From assembly GCA_963747405.1 (NCBI GenBank), contig CAVVFG010000007.1, positions 62,001 to 126,000 on the forward strand: a stretch of 64,000 bases of DNA, read 5' to 3'. Source of the stretch: Fodinibacter sp963747405 (GTDB lineage: Bacteria > Actinomycetota > Actinomycetes > Actinomycetales > Dermatophilaceae). Under the pieces are notes generated by a model. The model was given only the letters and a program-made list of their open reading frames with translations, did not search any database and was not told the origin of the DNA. The number at the start of each line of letters is the position of its first letter. The first letter of the stretch is position 1. The position numbers were made by a program, and so were the translations under genes. This document shows positions 56,773-64,000 of this stretch, piece by piece.

Positions 56773-58152
56773 TCAGCTCTTGGGCCAGCTGTTCTCGATG
56801 TAGTCGAGAACCTCCTGGTCGCTCTGGCCGGTGATCCAGTTGGTCATGCCCTTCCAGAAGGTGCCCGCACCCACGGCGCCCGGCATGAGGTCCGAACCGT
56901 CGAAGCGGAACGTGGCCGCCTGGTCGGTGAGGATCTCGGCCGAGAGCTTGTCGACCGGGTTGGTCAGCAGGTTCGGGTCGGCGTTCTTGTTGGCCGTCAC
57001 GCAGCCACCGGAGCCACAGGTCTTGGCCCGCTCGTCGGCCCACTCGGTCGAGGCGAGGTAGGTCTGGAAGGCCTTGACCTCGGGACGGTCGGCGAAGGCG
57101 GTGACGAACTCGCCACCACCGAGCACCGGCTTGGTGCTGGTGTCCTTGCTCGGCAGGTAGAAGGCCCAGACGTCACCGTCAGGACCGACCGTGGTGCCCT
57201 CGGGCCAGTTGGCCGCGTAGAACGACGCCTGGCGGTGCATGTAGCACGAGCCGTCGAGGATCGGCTGGCCGGCGTCCTGGAACGAGGTCGACGCGATCGT
57301 CTTCACGTTGCCGTAGCCGCCGTTGACGTACTTGTCGTCCTTGAGGATGGCACCGACCTTGGCCATCGCGTCCGCGATCGCCGGGTCGTTGAACGGGATC
57401 TCGTGCTTGACCCACTTGTCGTAGGTCTCGACACCCGCGAAGCGCATGATGACGTCTTCCATCCAGTCGGTGGCCGGCCAGCCGGTGGCGTCACCGGACT
57501 CGATGCCCGCACACCACGGCTTGACGTCGCCGCCGGGGTTGTCGGCCGCGATCTTCGCGGTGAGCGCCATCAGCTCGTCCCACGTCGTGGGGATCTCGTA
57601 GCCCGCGTCCTTGAACGCCTGGGGTGAGTACCAGACGAACGACTTGACGTTGGCACCCAGCGGCGCCGCGTAGAACTTGCCGTCGACGGTGCCGTACTGC
57701 TTCCAGTCGGGCATGTTCTTCTCGACGTTCGCCACGACCTCGGCGGGGGCCTCCTTCACGGCGCCCGTGCCGACGAGGGTCGCGAGCAGGCCCGGCTGCG
57801 GCACGTACGCGATGTCGGGGGCGTTGCCGCCCTTGACCCGCACGGGCAGCTGGGCCTCGAACTCCTTGGACCCTTCGTACTTGACCGTGACGCCGGTGCA
57901 CTCCTCGAACGGCTTGTACGAGGCCTGGTGCGGCGCGTCCTCGGGTGCGGTGATCGAGGTGTAGACGGTCACCGTCTTGCCCTTGAGGTCGCCGAACGAC
58001 TCGTAGGGCGCACAGTCGATGCTGCTGCTGGCGCTGCTGGCGGTGTCACCGCTGCCACCGCCGTCGTCACTGCTTCCGCAGGCCGTCGCGGTCAGGGCCA
58101 CCGCGAGGACTCCGGTCAACGCCGCGATGCGGCGCTTTGAGTAGAGGGCCAT
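56773..58152 (-). CDS. Carbohydrate ABC transporter substrate-binding lipoprotein
   Basis: The 459-residue extracellular solute-binding protein has a lipoprotein signal, RRIAALTGVLAVALTATACGSS, with Cys as the lipid-anchored residue. A Ser/Gly/Asp-rich linker follows. The mature domain includes VTVYTSITAPED, KGGNAPDIAYVPQPG, FVWYSPQAFKDAGYEIPTTW and CAGIESGDATGWPATDW, which is typical of family 1 (CUT1) binders of oligosaccharides. A pair CGSGGC near the C-terminus may form a disulfide. The ATG has GGAGG 6 nt upstream. It is the first gene of the operon; an operator-like site lies 76 nt upstream. Confidence 0.92.
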   Translation of the reverse strand: MALYSKRRIAALTGVLAVALTATACGSSDDGGGSGDTASSASSSIDCAPYESFGDLKGKTVTVYTSITAPEDAPHQASYKPFEECTGVTVKYEGSKEFEAQLPVRVKGGNAPDIAYVPQPGLLATLVGTGAVKEAPAEVVANVEKNMPDWKQYGTVDGKFYAAPLGANVKSFVWYSPQAFKDAGYEIPTTWDELMALTAKIAADNPGGDVKPWCAGIESGDATGWPATDWMEDVIMRFAGVETYDKWVKHEIPFNDPAIADAMAKVGAILKDDKYVNGGYGNVKTIASTSFQDAGQPILDGSCYMHRQASFYAANWPEGTTVGPDGDVWAFYLPSKDTSTKPVLGGGEFVTAFADRPEVKAFQTYLASTEWADERAKTCGSGGCVTANKNADPNLLTNPVDKLSAEILTDQAATFRFDGSDLMPGAVGAGTFWKGMTNWITGQSDQEVLDYIENSWPKS

Positions 58153-58227
58153 TGCCCGCCTCCATTTCACTGGTCGCGCCGAGACGGGGTTGTGGCCGGC
58201 CTCGGCGATGAGGGAACCGGGACCAAC

Positions 58228-58241
58228 GTAAAAGCGTTTAC
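58228..58241 (-). promoter_or_regulatory. LacI-type operator in the sugar operon promoter
   Basis: GTAAAAGCGTTTAC has GTAAA/TTTAC arms around a central CG, the usual form of LacI/GalR-family sites. On the minus strand it overlaps the gap between a possible TTGCGC -35 and TTACGT -10 (17-nt spacer). Binding there would block transcription of the transporter operon. The LacI-family gene at the operon end is the natural ligand-responsive repressor. Confidence 0.7.
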
Positions 58242-58308
58242 ACACGCAGCGCAACGATCCCGCGCCGCCAAGCGGTAACGATTGCGTAACACGGCCGTTG
58301 GAGCGCTG

Positions 58309-60753
58309 TCAGCGCACCGGGGCACCGACCCCCGCGATCACCGCGGGGTACGACGTGCCCGACCCGTCGCGCCGCCCGGTGGCGTCCGGCAGGTCGAGCG
58401 GCACCCCGTTCGGGCCGGAGGCCCGGGCCGGCTGCGCGCCGACCCAGGCGAGCACCAGGGCGTCCTCGCCGCGCAGGAACCGGTGTGCCCGAACGCCGCC
58501 CGTGCCGCGGCCCTTGGCCGGGTACTCGGCGTACGGCGTCACCTTGAGCGAGCCCGGCTGGGTGCCGGGCAGGGCGTCGGAAGAACCCGCGGAGGTGACG
58601 ACGACGTTGTCCGCGGCCGGGTCGACGGCCCCGAAGAAGGTGACCGACGCCCCTGGGGCGAGCCGGATGCCGGCCATCCCACCGGCCGACCGGCCCTGCG
58701 GGCGCACCGCCGAGGCGGGGAAGCGCAGCAGCTGGGCGTCGCTGGTGACGAAGACGAGGTCCTCGGCGCCCTCGTGCAGCGCCACGGCCCCGACGACGCG
58801 GTCGCCGTCGCGCAGCGCGACGGCCTCCCACTCGGGGCGGCCGGGGTAGTCGGTGGTGACCCGCTTGACGACACCGGATGCCGTGCCGAGGGCGACGCCC
58901 GGCCCCTCGGCGTCCAGCGGCACGATGGTCAGCGGCTCCTCTCCGGCCGGCAGGTCGACATAGACCGCGAGCGGCGCCCCGCCCGACAGGCTCGGCGCCC
59001 CTCCCAGGGGTGGCAGGGTCGGCAGCTCCAGCGCCGACATCCGCAGCATCCGGCCGCGCGAGGTGACCAGCGCGAACTCGCCCCGAGCGGTGGTGCGCAC
59101 GGCCCCGATGACGGCGTCGTGCTTGGCGCGGCCCCCCTGCGAGGGCACCGGGTCGGCGGTGGAGGTGCGGGCCAGCAGGCCGGTGGACGACAGCAGCACC
59201 CAGCACGGGTCGTCGGTGACCTCCAGCGGGGTGGCGACCGAGGCCGGGGTGCCGGCCGACTCCAGCAGCACGGTGCGGCGCGGCGTGCCGTGCGCCTTGG
59301 CGACGTCGGCGAGCTCGGTCGACACGGTGCGGTGCAGCAGCTTCTCGTCGGCCAGGATCGCCTCGAGCTCCTCGATCTGGTGAAGCAGCTCGTCGCGCTC
59401 GGTCTCGAGATCGATCCGCGAGAACTTGGTGAGGCGGCGCAGCTGCAGCTCGAGGATGTAGTCGGCCTGTGCCTCGGACAGGTCGAACACCGAGATCAGC
59501 CTGGCCTTGGCCATGGCGGTGTCGTCGGAGCCGCGGATCAGCTGGATGACCTCGTCGATGTCGATGATGGCGACGAGCAGCCCCTCGACGAGGTGCAGCC
59601 GCTCGCGGCGCCGGCGCAGCCGGTACTCGGTGCGCCGCCGCACGACGCCGACGCGGAACTCGACGTAGGTGCGCAGCAGGTCCTTCAGCCCCAGCGTGCG
59701 GGGCTGGCCGTCGACCAGGGCGACGTTGTTGATGCCGAAGGAGTCCTCCATCGGGGTGAGCTTGTAGAGCTGCTCGAGCACGGCATCGGGGTTGAAGCCG
59801 TTCTTGACCTCGAAGACCAGCCGCAGGCCGTGCTTGCGGTCGGTGAGGTCCTTGACGTCGCTGATGCCCTGCAGCTTCTTGGACTGCACCAGGGTCTTGA
59901 CCCGCTCGATGACCTTCTCGGGGCCGATGAGGTAGGGCAGCTCGGTGACGACGATGCCCATCCGGCGCGGGGTGAGCTTCTCGACCCGGGCGGTGGCGCG
60001 GGTGCGGAACGACCCCCGCCCGCCCAGGTAGGCGTCGCGGATGCCGTCCAGGCCGATGATCCGCCCGCCACCGGGAAGGTCGGGGCCGGGCACGAACCTC
60101 ATCAGGTCGTCGAGCGAGCAGTCGGGGTGGGCGATCAGGTGGCGTGCGGCGCCGATCACCTCGACGAGGTTGTGCGGGGCCATGTTGGTGGCCATGCCGA
60201 CGGCGATGCCGGAGGCGCCGTTGACCAGCAGGTTGGGGTACGCGGCCGGCAGCACGCCGGGCTGGGTCAGGGAGTCGTCGTAGTTCGGCACGAAGTCGAC
60301 GGTGTCCTCGTCGAGCCCGGCGACCATGAGCAGGGCCGCCGGCGCCATCCGGGCCTCGGTGTAGCGCGAGGCGGCCGGGCCGTCGTCGAGCGAGCCGAAG
60401 TTGCCGTGCCCGTCGACCAGGGGCAGGCGCATCGTGAAGGGCTGGGCCATCCGCACCAGGGCGTCGTAGATCGCCTGGTCGCCGTGCGGGTGGAACTTGC
60501 CCATCACCTCGCCGACGACGCGGCTGCTCTTCACGTGCGGGCGGTCCGGGCGCAGGCCGAGCTCGCTCATGCCGTAGAGGATGCGGCGCTGCACGGGCTT
60601 GAGGCCGTCGCGGGCGTCGGGCAGGGCCCGCGAGTAGATGACGCTGTAGGAGTACTCGAGGAAGGCGCTGCGCATCTCGTCCTCGACGTCGATGTCGACG
60701 ATCCGCTCGGTGAAGTCGTCTGCGGGAGGGGGCGTGCTGCTGCGCTTGGCCAT
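58309..60753 (-). CDS. parC: DNA topoisomerase IV subunit A (ParC/GyrA family)
   Basis: The 814-residue breakage-reunion subunit reads SYSVIYSRALPDARDGLKPV, QRRILYGM and GKFHPHGDQAIYDALVRMAQ, where the quinolone-region residues sit. The catalytic Tyr is in AASRYTEARMAPA, followed by FVPNYDDSLTQPGVLPAAYP and NLLVNGASGIAVGMATNMAPH. A coiled-coil arm (QLRRLTKFSRIDLETERDEL) and a six-bladed beta-pinwheel (about residues 500-800) follow; a GyrA-box-like QGRSAGGMAG is degenerate, favouring ParC over GyrA. It faces parE from the far side of the sugar operon. Confidence 0.92.
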   Translation of the reverse strand: MAKRSSTPPPADDFTERIVDIDVEDEMRSAFLEYSYSVIYSRALPDARDGLKPVQRRILYGMSELGLRPDRPHVKSSRVVGEVMGKFHPHGDQAIYDALVRMAQPFTMRLPLVDGHGNFGSLDDGPAASRYTEARMAPAALLMVAGLDEDTVDFVPNYDDSLTQPGVLPAAYPNLLVNGASGIAVGMATNMAPHNLVEVIGAARHLIAHPDCSLDDLMRFVPGPDLPGGGRIIGLDGIRDAYLGGRGSFRTRATARVEKLTPRRMGIVVTELPYLIGPEKVIERVKTLVQSKKLQGISDVKDLTDRKHGLRLVFEVKNGFNPDAVLEQLYKLTPMEDSFGINNVALVDGQPRTLGLKDLLRTYVEFRVGVVRRRTEYRLRRRRERLHLVEGLLVAIIDIDEVIQLIRGSDDTAMAKARLISVFDLSEAQADYILELQLRRLTKFSRIDLETERDELLHQIEELEAILADEKLLHRTVSTELADVAKAHGTPRRTVLLESAGTPASVATPLEVTDDPCWVLLSSTGLLARTSTADPVPSQGGRAKHDAVIGAVRTTARGEFALVTSRGRMLRMSALELPTLPPLGGAPSLSGGAPLAVYVDLPAGEEPLTIVPLDAEGPGVALGTASGVVKRVTTDYPGRPEWEAVALRDGDRVVGAVALHEGAEDLVFVTSDAQLLRFPASAVRPQGRSAGGMAGIRLAPGASVTFFGAVDPAADNVVVTSAGSSDALPGTQPGSLKVTPYAEYPAKGRGTGGVRAHRFLRGEDALVLAWVGAQPARASGPNGVPLDLPDATGRRDGSGTSYPAVIAGVGAPVR

Positions 60754-60843
60754 CGGGTGGGGCTCGGCTCCGGCTCGATCAGGTCGCGAGGCTGCCGCGA
60801 CGGGGGTCGCGCACCATCCTCACAAACCCGGTTGCCGCATCAC

Positions 60844-61458
60844 CTACGACACTCCGTGGTCGCCGAAGCGACCGACGTGCAGGACGTCGTCGACGGGCCG
60901 GCGCCTGCGGGTGCGCGGCGAGCCGGACACGCGCTCGGCCTCGCGACCGAGGGCGACCACGCCCACGATCCGGCGGTCGGCGGGGATGCCGTGCACCTCG
61001 TGCACCTCGTCGTGCTTCTGCACCGGCACCCCGAAGAACAGCGCGCCCAGCCCGAGGTCCTGCGCCCCGAGCAGCACGATCATCGCCGCCATCGCGACGT
61101 CGGTGTCCCAGTAGGGCACCGGCCAGCGGTCCGTGGACCGGTCGGTCCAGCCCTTGTCGGGCTGGGCGTAGCGGTCGAGGTAGGCCTGCGGGTCGCTGAG
61201 GCACAGCACCAGGGCCGGCGCCGAGGAGACGCCACGCGTCCACGCGTCGGGCGGGGTGCCGTCGTCGACGGCTGCCCAGAACCTCGCCCGGTCGGCCGGG
61301 TCGAGCAGGGCCACGAAGTCCCAGCCCTGGCTGAACCCGGCGCTGGGGGCGCGCACGGCGAGGCGCACCAGGTCGCGGACCACCTCGGCGGGCACCGGGG
61401 AGGCCGGGTCGAATCGGCGCACCATGCGGCGGTGCAGGACGGCGTCGCGGAGCTCCAC
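60844..61458 (-). CDS. Nitroreductase family FMN protein
   Basis: The 204-residue protein has the nitroreductase pattern: VELRDAVLHRRMVRRFDPAS (FMN-phosphate Arg cluster), LAVRAPSAGFSQGWDFVALL, and QDLGLGALFFGVPVQKHDEV near the C-terminal FMN site, then VVGVVALG (read IVGVVALGREAERV). The substrate is unknown; BluB-like and F420/NAD(P)H variants share these blocks. The GTG at 61458 was chosen from the family N-terminus. The protein ends in an unusual basic tail (SPRTRRRRPVDD). It lies upstream of parC on the same strand, 90 nt away, and is divergent from the GNAT fusion. Confidence 0.85.
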   Translation of the reverse strand: MELRDAVLHRRMVRRFDPASPVPAEVVRDLVRLAVRAPSAGFSQGWDFVALLDPADRARFWAAVDDGTPPDAWTRGVSSAPALVLCLSDPQAYLDRYAQPDKGWTDRSTDRWPVPYWDTDVAMAAMIVLLGAQDLGLGALFFGVPVQKHDEVHEVHGIPADRRIVGVVALGREAERVSGSPRTRRRRPVDDVLHVGRFGDHGVS

Positions 61459-61557
61459 GAGCCCCAGTGTGCCCGCCACGAGGTTCGCCGGCCGCCCGGC
61501 CGGTCCGCCCCCCGTGAGCCGGCACGGGCCCGCCCCGCGGGATGGCACGATGGGGCC

Positions 61558-64000
61558 ATGGAGGACGAGCCGCTCCCACCCGGCTATCCCGTGGAGTGGG
61601 AGGCCGACGTCGTCCTGCGTGACGGCACGGTCGCCCACGTGCGGCCGATCTGCCCGGCCGACGGCGACGGCATCCGGCGCTTCCACGCCGCACAGTCCGA
61701 CGAGTCGATCTACCTGCGCTTCTTCGCCCCGCTGCGACAGCTGAGCGACGCCGACGTCCTCCGCTTCACCCACGTCGACTACGTCGACCGGGTGGCCCTG
61801 GTCGCGACGATGCACGAGGACATCATCGGCATCGGGCGCTACGACCGGATCGACGCCCGCAGCGCCGAGGTGGCGTTCAACATCAGCGACCACTTCCAGG
61901 GCAAGGGCATCGGCTCGGTTCTGCTCGAGCACCTCGCCGCCATCGCCCAGGAGTTCGGCATCACGCGGTTCACCGCCGAGGTGCTGCCGCAGAACCGCAA
62001 GATGCTCTCGGTCTTCGCCGACGCCGGCTACGACGTCAAGCGGCACATCGAGGACGGCGTGGTCGAGGTGGGGTTCGACATCGAGCCGACCGACACCTCC
62101 AAGGCCGTGGCCATGTCGCGCGAGCACCGCGCCGAGGCCCTGAGCGTGCGCTCCATCCTGACCCCGCGCACGATCGCGGTGATCGGCGCCAGCCGGCGCC
62201 GCAACTCGATCGGCAGCCAGCTGCTCGACCGGCTGCTCGAGGCCGGCTTCACCGGCAGCATCCACCCGGTCAACCCCAACGTGCGCACCCTGCGCCGTCG
62301 CACGGCCTACCCGTCGGTGGCCGCCGTGCCGGGCAAGGTCGACCTCGCGGTGGTGGCGGTACCGGCGCACGCAGTGCTCGAGGTCGTCGACGAGTGCGCC
62401 GAGGCCGGGGTCGCGTCGCTGCTCGTGGTGTCGTCGGGCTTCGCCGAGGAGGGCCGCGCCGGCGAGCGCCTGCAGGCCGAGCTGCTGCGCCGGGCGCGCA
62501 ACGCCGGCATGCGCGTGGTGGGTCCCAACTCGTTCGGACTGATCAACAACGACCCGGCCGTGCGGCTCAACGCCTCGCTGGCGCCCACCCTGCCGCCGCA
62601 CGGCCAGCTCGGGCTGTTCGCCCAGTCGGGCGCGCTCGGTATCGCGGTGCTCGCGTCGGCGGCGCGGCGCAACCTGGGCATCTCGACCTTCGGCTCGGCC
62701 GGAAACCGGGTCGACGTGTCCGGCAACGACTTCATGCAGTACTGGATCGACGACGACTCCACCACGGCCGTCGGCCTCTACCTGGAGTCGATGGGCAACC
62801 CCCGCAAGTTCTCGCGCGTCGCGCGGAACCTGGCCCTCATCAAGCCGGTCATCGTGGTGAAGTCGGGTGTCTCGGCGTTCGGCGTGCCCCCGGGCCACCG
62901 GGTGCGCAAGACCAAGGCGCGTCCCGAGGTGTTCTCCTCGATGCTCAAGCAGGCGGGCGTCATGCGCGTCGAGAACGTGCACCAGCTCTTCGACATCGCC
63001 CAGCTGGTCGCCCACCAGCCGCTGCCGGCAGGGGACCGGGTGGCCGTGGTCGGCAACTCCACCGCGCTGGGCACGCTCACCGCCGACGCCTGCACCAGCT
63101 GGGGGCTCACCGTGTCGCACGGCCCGGTGGCCCTGCCCACCGACGCCACGGCCGCCCAGTTCCGCACGGCGCTGGCGGCCGCCTTCGCCGACCCCAAGGT
63201 CGACTCGGTGCTCGCCTGCTTCATCCCCCCACTGGTCACCAACGACGAGGACGTCGCCGCCGCGGTGCGCCAGGCCGCCGACGGCTCCGTGAAACCTTGC
63301 GCCGCGACCTTCCTGGGCATGCGAGGGGTCGACGACGGGCACGCGTCGGTGACCGGCACCGGTGGCTCGACCCGCGCCATCCCCGTCTACGCGATGCCCG
63401 AGGATGCCGTGCGCGCGCTCGCCGCGGCCACCCGCTACGGGCAGTGGCGGGCCAAGGACCACGGCACGCCGGTCGACCCCGCCGGCATCAACCGGCGCAT
63501 CGCCGAGGACGTCGTGCACACCGTGCTGTCGGTCGACCCGAAGGGCCGCAGGCTCACCCACGACGAGGCCGCAGCGCTGCTGCAGGCCTACGGCATCGAC
63601 GTCTGGGGCAAGCAGGAGGCCCGCTCGGCCGACGAGGCGGTGGCCGCCGCGCAGCGGCTCGGCTACCCGGTCGTGCTGAAGTCGGTGGCCCCGATGCTGC
63701 GCCACCAGGGCGGCGTGGGCTCGGTGCGCGTCGACCTGCGCACCGAGGAGTCGGTGCGCGAGGCGTGGGGGTCGCTCAGCGAGCGGCTGGCCCCCCTCGA
63801 CGCCGACCGCCTCGTCGTACAGAAGATGGCCACCCCCGGGGTGCCGTGCGTCATCACCTCCGACGAGGACCCGCTCTTCGGCCCGGTCATCGGGTTCAGC
63901 GTGGCGGGGATGCCGACCGAGCTGCTCGATGACATCGCCTACCGCATCCCGCCGCTCACCGACGTCACGGTGAGCGAGCTGATCTCGTCGGTCAAGGCCG
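61558..64000 (+). CDS. GNAT acetyltransferase fused to ADP-forming acyl-CoA synthetase (partial, runs off window)
   Basis: At least 814 residues are present and the frame is still open at the window edge. Residues 1-190 form a GNAT domain (VRPICPADGDGIRRFHAAQS, FNISDHFQGKGIGSVLLEHL). This is followed by the CoA-binding domain (PRTIAVIGASRRRNSIGSQL, then VNPN), the succinyl-CoA-ligase-like flavodoxin domain with GPNSFGLIN and LFAQSGALGIAVLASAARR, and the start of the ATP-grasp domain (LTHDEAAALLQAYGIDV, GYPVVLKS). This GNAT-first order is the common actinobacterial form. Pat-type proteins of this layout acetylate acyl-CoA synthetases, but here the ligase part seems complete. The ATG follows CACGAT by 6 nt. 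Confidence 0.92.
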   Translation, partial: MEDEPLPPGYPVEWEADVVLRDGTVAHVRPICPADGDGIRRFHAAQSDESIYLRFFAPLRQLSDADVLRFTHVDYVDRVALVATMHEDIIGIGRYDRIDARSAEVAFNISDHFQGKGIGSVLLEHLAAIAQEFGITRFTAEVLPQNRKMLSVFADAGYDVKRHIEDGVVEVGFDIEPTDTSKAVAMSREHRAEALSVRSILTPRTIAVIGASRRRNSIGSQLLDRLLEAGFTGSIHPVNPNVRTLRRRTAYPSVAAVPGKVDLAVVAVPAHAVLEVVDECAEAGVASLLVVSSGFAEEGRAGERLQAELLRRARNAGMRVVGPNSFGLINNDPAVRLNASLAPTLPPHGQLGLFAQSGALGIAVLASAARRNLGISTFGSAGNRVDVSGNDFMQYWIDDDSTTAVGLYLESMGNPRKFSRVARNLALIKPVIVVKSGVSAFGVPPGHRVRKTKARPEVFSSMLKQAGVMRVENVHQLFDIAQLVAHQPLPAGDRVAVVGNSTALGTLTADACTSWGLTVSHGPVALPTDATAAQFRTALAAAFADPKVDSVLACFIPPLVTNDEDVAAAVRQAADGSVKPCAATFLGMRGVDDGHASVTGTGGSTRAIPVYAMPEDAVRALAAATRYGQWRAKDHGTPVDPAGINRRIAEDVVHTVLSVDPKGRRLTHDEAAALLQAYGIDVWGKQEARSADEAVAAAQRLGYPVVLKSVAPMLRHQGGVGSVRVDLRTEESVREAWGSLSERLAPLDADRLVVQKMATPGVPCVITSDEDPLFGPVIGFSVAGMPTELLDDIAYRIPPLTDVTVSELISSVKA

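Noticed and set aside
58309..60753. GyrA rather than ParC
   Set aside because: The GyrA-box is degenerate, and the gene pairs with a GyrB-like subunit outside a dnaA-gyrB-gyrA neighbourhood; some doubt remains.

Overview
The window is about 70% G+C, almost fully coding, and uses GTG/TTG starts and G/C-ending codons. Gene content and order point to a high-GC actinobacterium. The block aroG / PASTA kinase / Rv2175c-like regulator / polyprenyl synthase / metF matches the Mycobacterium tuberculosis Rv2178c-Rv2172c neighbourhood. Overall content resembles Intrasporangiaceae-type Micrococcales (inference; no search was possible). Several genes look leaderless: a TANNNT -10 box lies 6-8 nt before an ATG or GTG.

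Layout. 1-3700: end of an endonuclease/exonuclease/phosphatase-family gene, a small membrane protein, a PlsC-type acyltransferase and a MacS/MacR-type two-component system. 3700-8250: class II DAHP synthase, threonine aldolase, an LLM-class oxidoreductase and an EamA transporter. 8250-14080: PASTA-domain Ser/Thr kinase, LysM/transglycosylase protein, Rv2175c-like DNA-binding protein, polyprenyl diphosphate synthase and MetF. 14090-18530: a three-gene membrane-protein operon with 4-nt overlaps, and a large LuxR-family (LAL) regulator.

18716-39908 is the outstanding region: a pfa-like 'secondary lipid' or polyene synthase locus. A Sfp-type phosphopantetheinyl transferase (+) faces a minus-strand run etfB-etfA-etfD-acyl-CoA dehydrogenase-synthase-carboxylase. 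The synthase is one 3062-residue protein, KS-AT-KS-ACPx5-KR-DH, with no enoyl reductase. All five carrier motifs have Thr where Ser is expected, and three carriers sit in a 327-bp tandem repeat. The next gene is a 1815-residue fused carboxylase whose biotin carboxylase half lacks its catalytic motifs. The carboxylase plausibly supplies malonyl-CoA. The dehydrogenase/ETF/EtfD module plausibly moves electrons between acyl chains and menaquinone.

40188-42900 is a degraded accessory stretch: DUF1801 and YbaK genes, remnants of a VOC protein, an enhancer-binding-type regulator and a zinc alcohol dehydrogenase, an ABM monooxygenase, and a perfect 22-bp hairpin. 43058-50070 is an SOS mutagenesis locus: a perfect LexA box precedes DUF6504, SAV_6107-type HEPN protein and DnaE2, followed by a methyltransferase and DinB. 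50131-64000 holds DUF3040, DUF456 and DUF7455 genes and topoisomerase IV (parE, parC) flanking a sugar ABC-transporter/LacI operon. It ends with a nitroreductase and a GNAT/ADP-forming acyl-CoA synthetase fusion that runs off the window. I saw no tRNA, rRNA, CRISPR array or intact insertion sequence.
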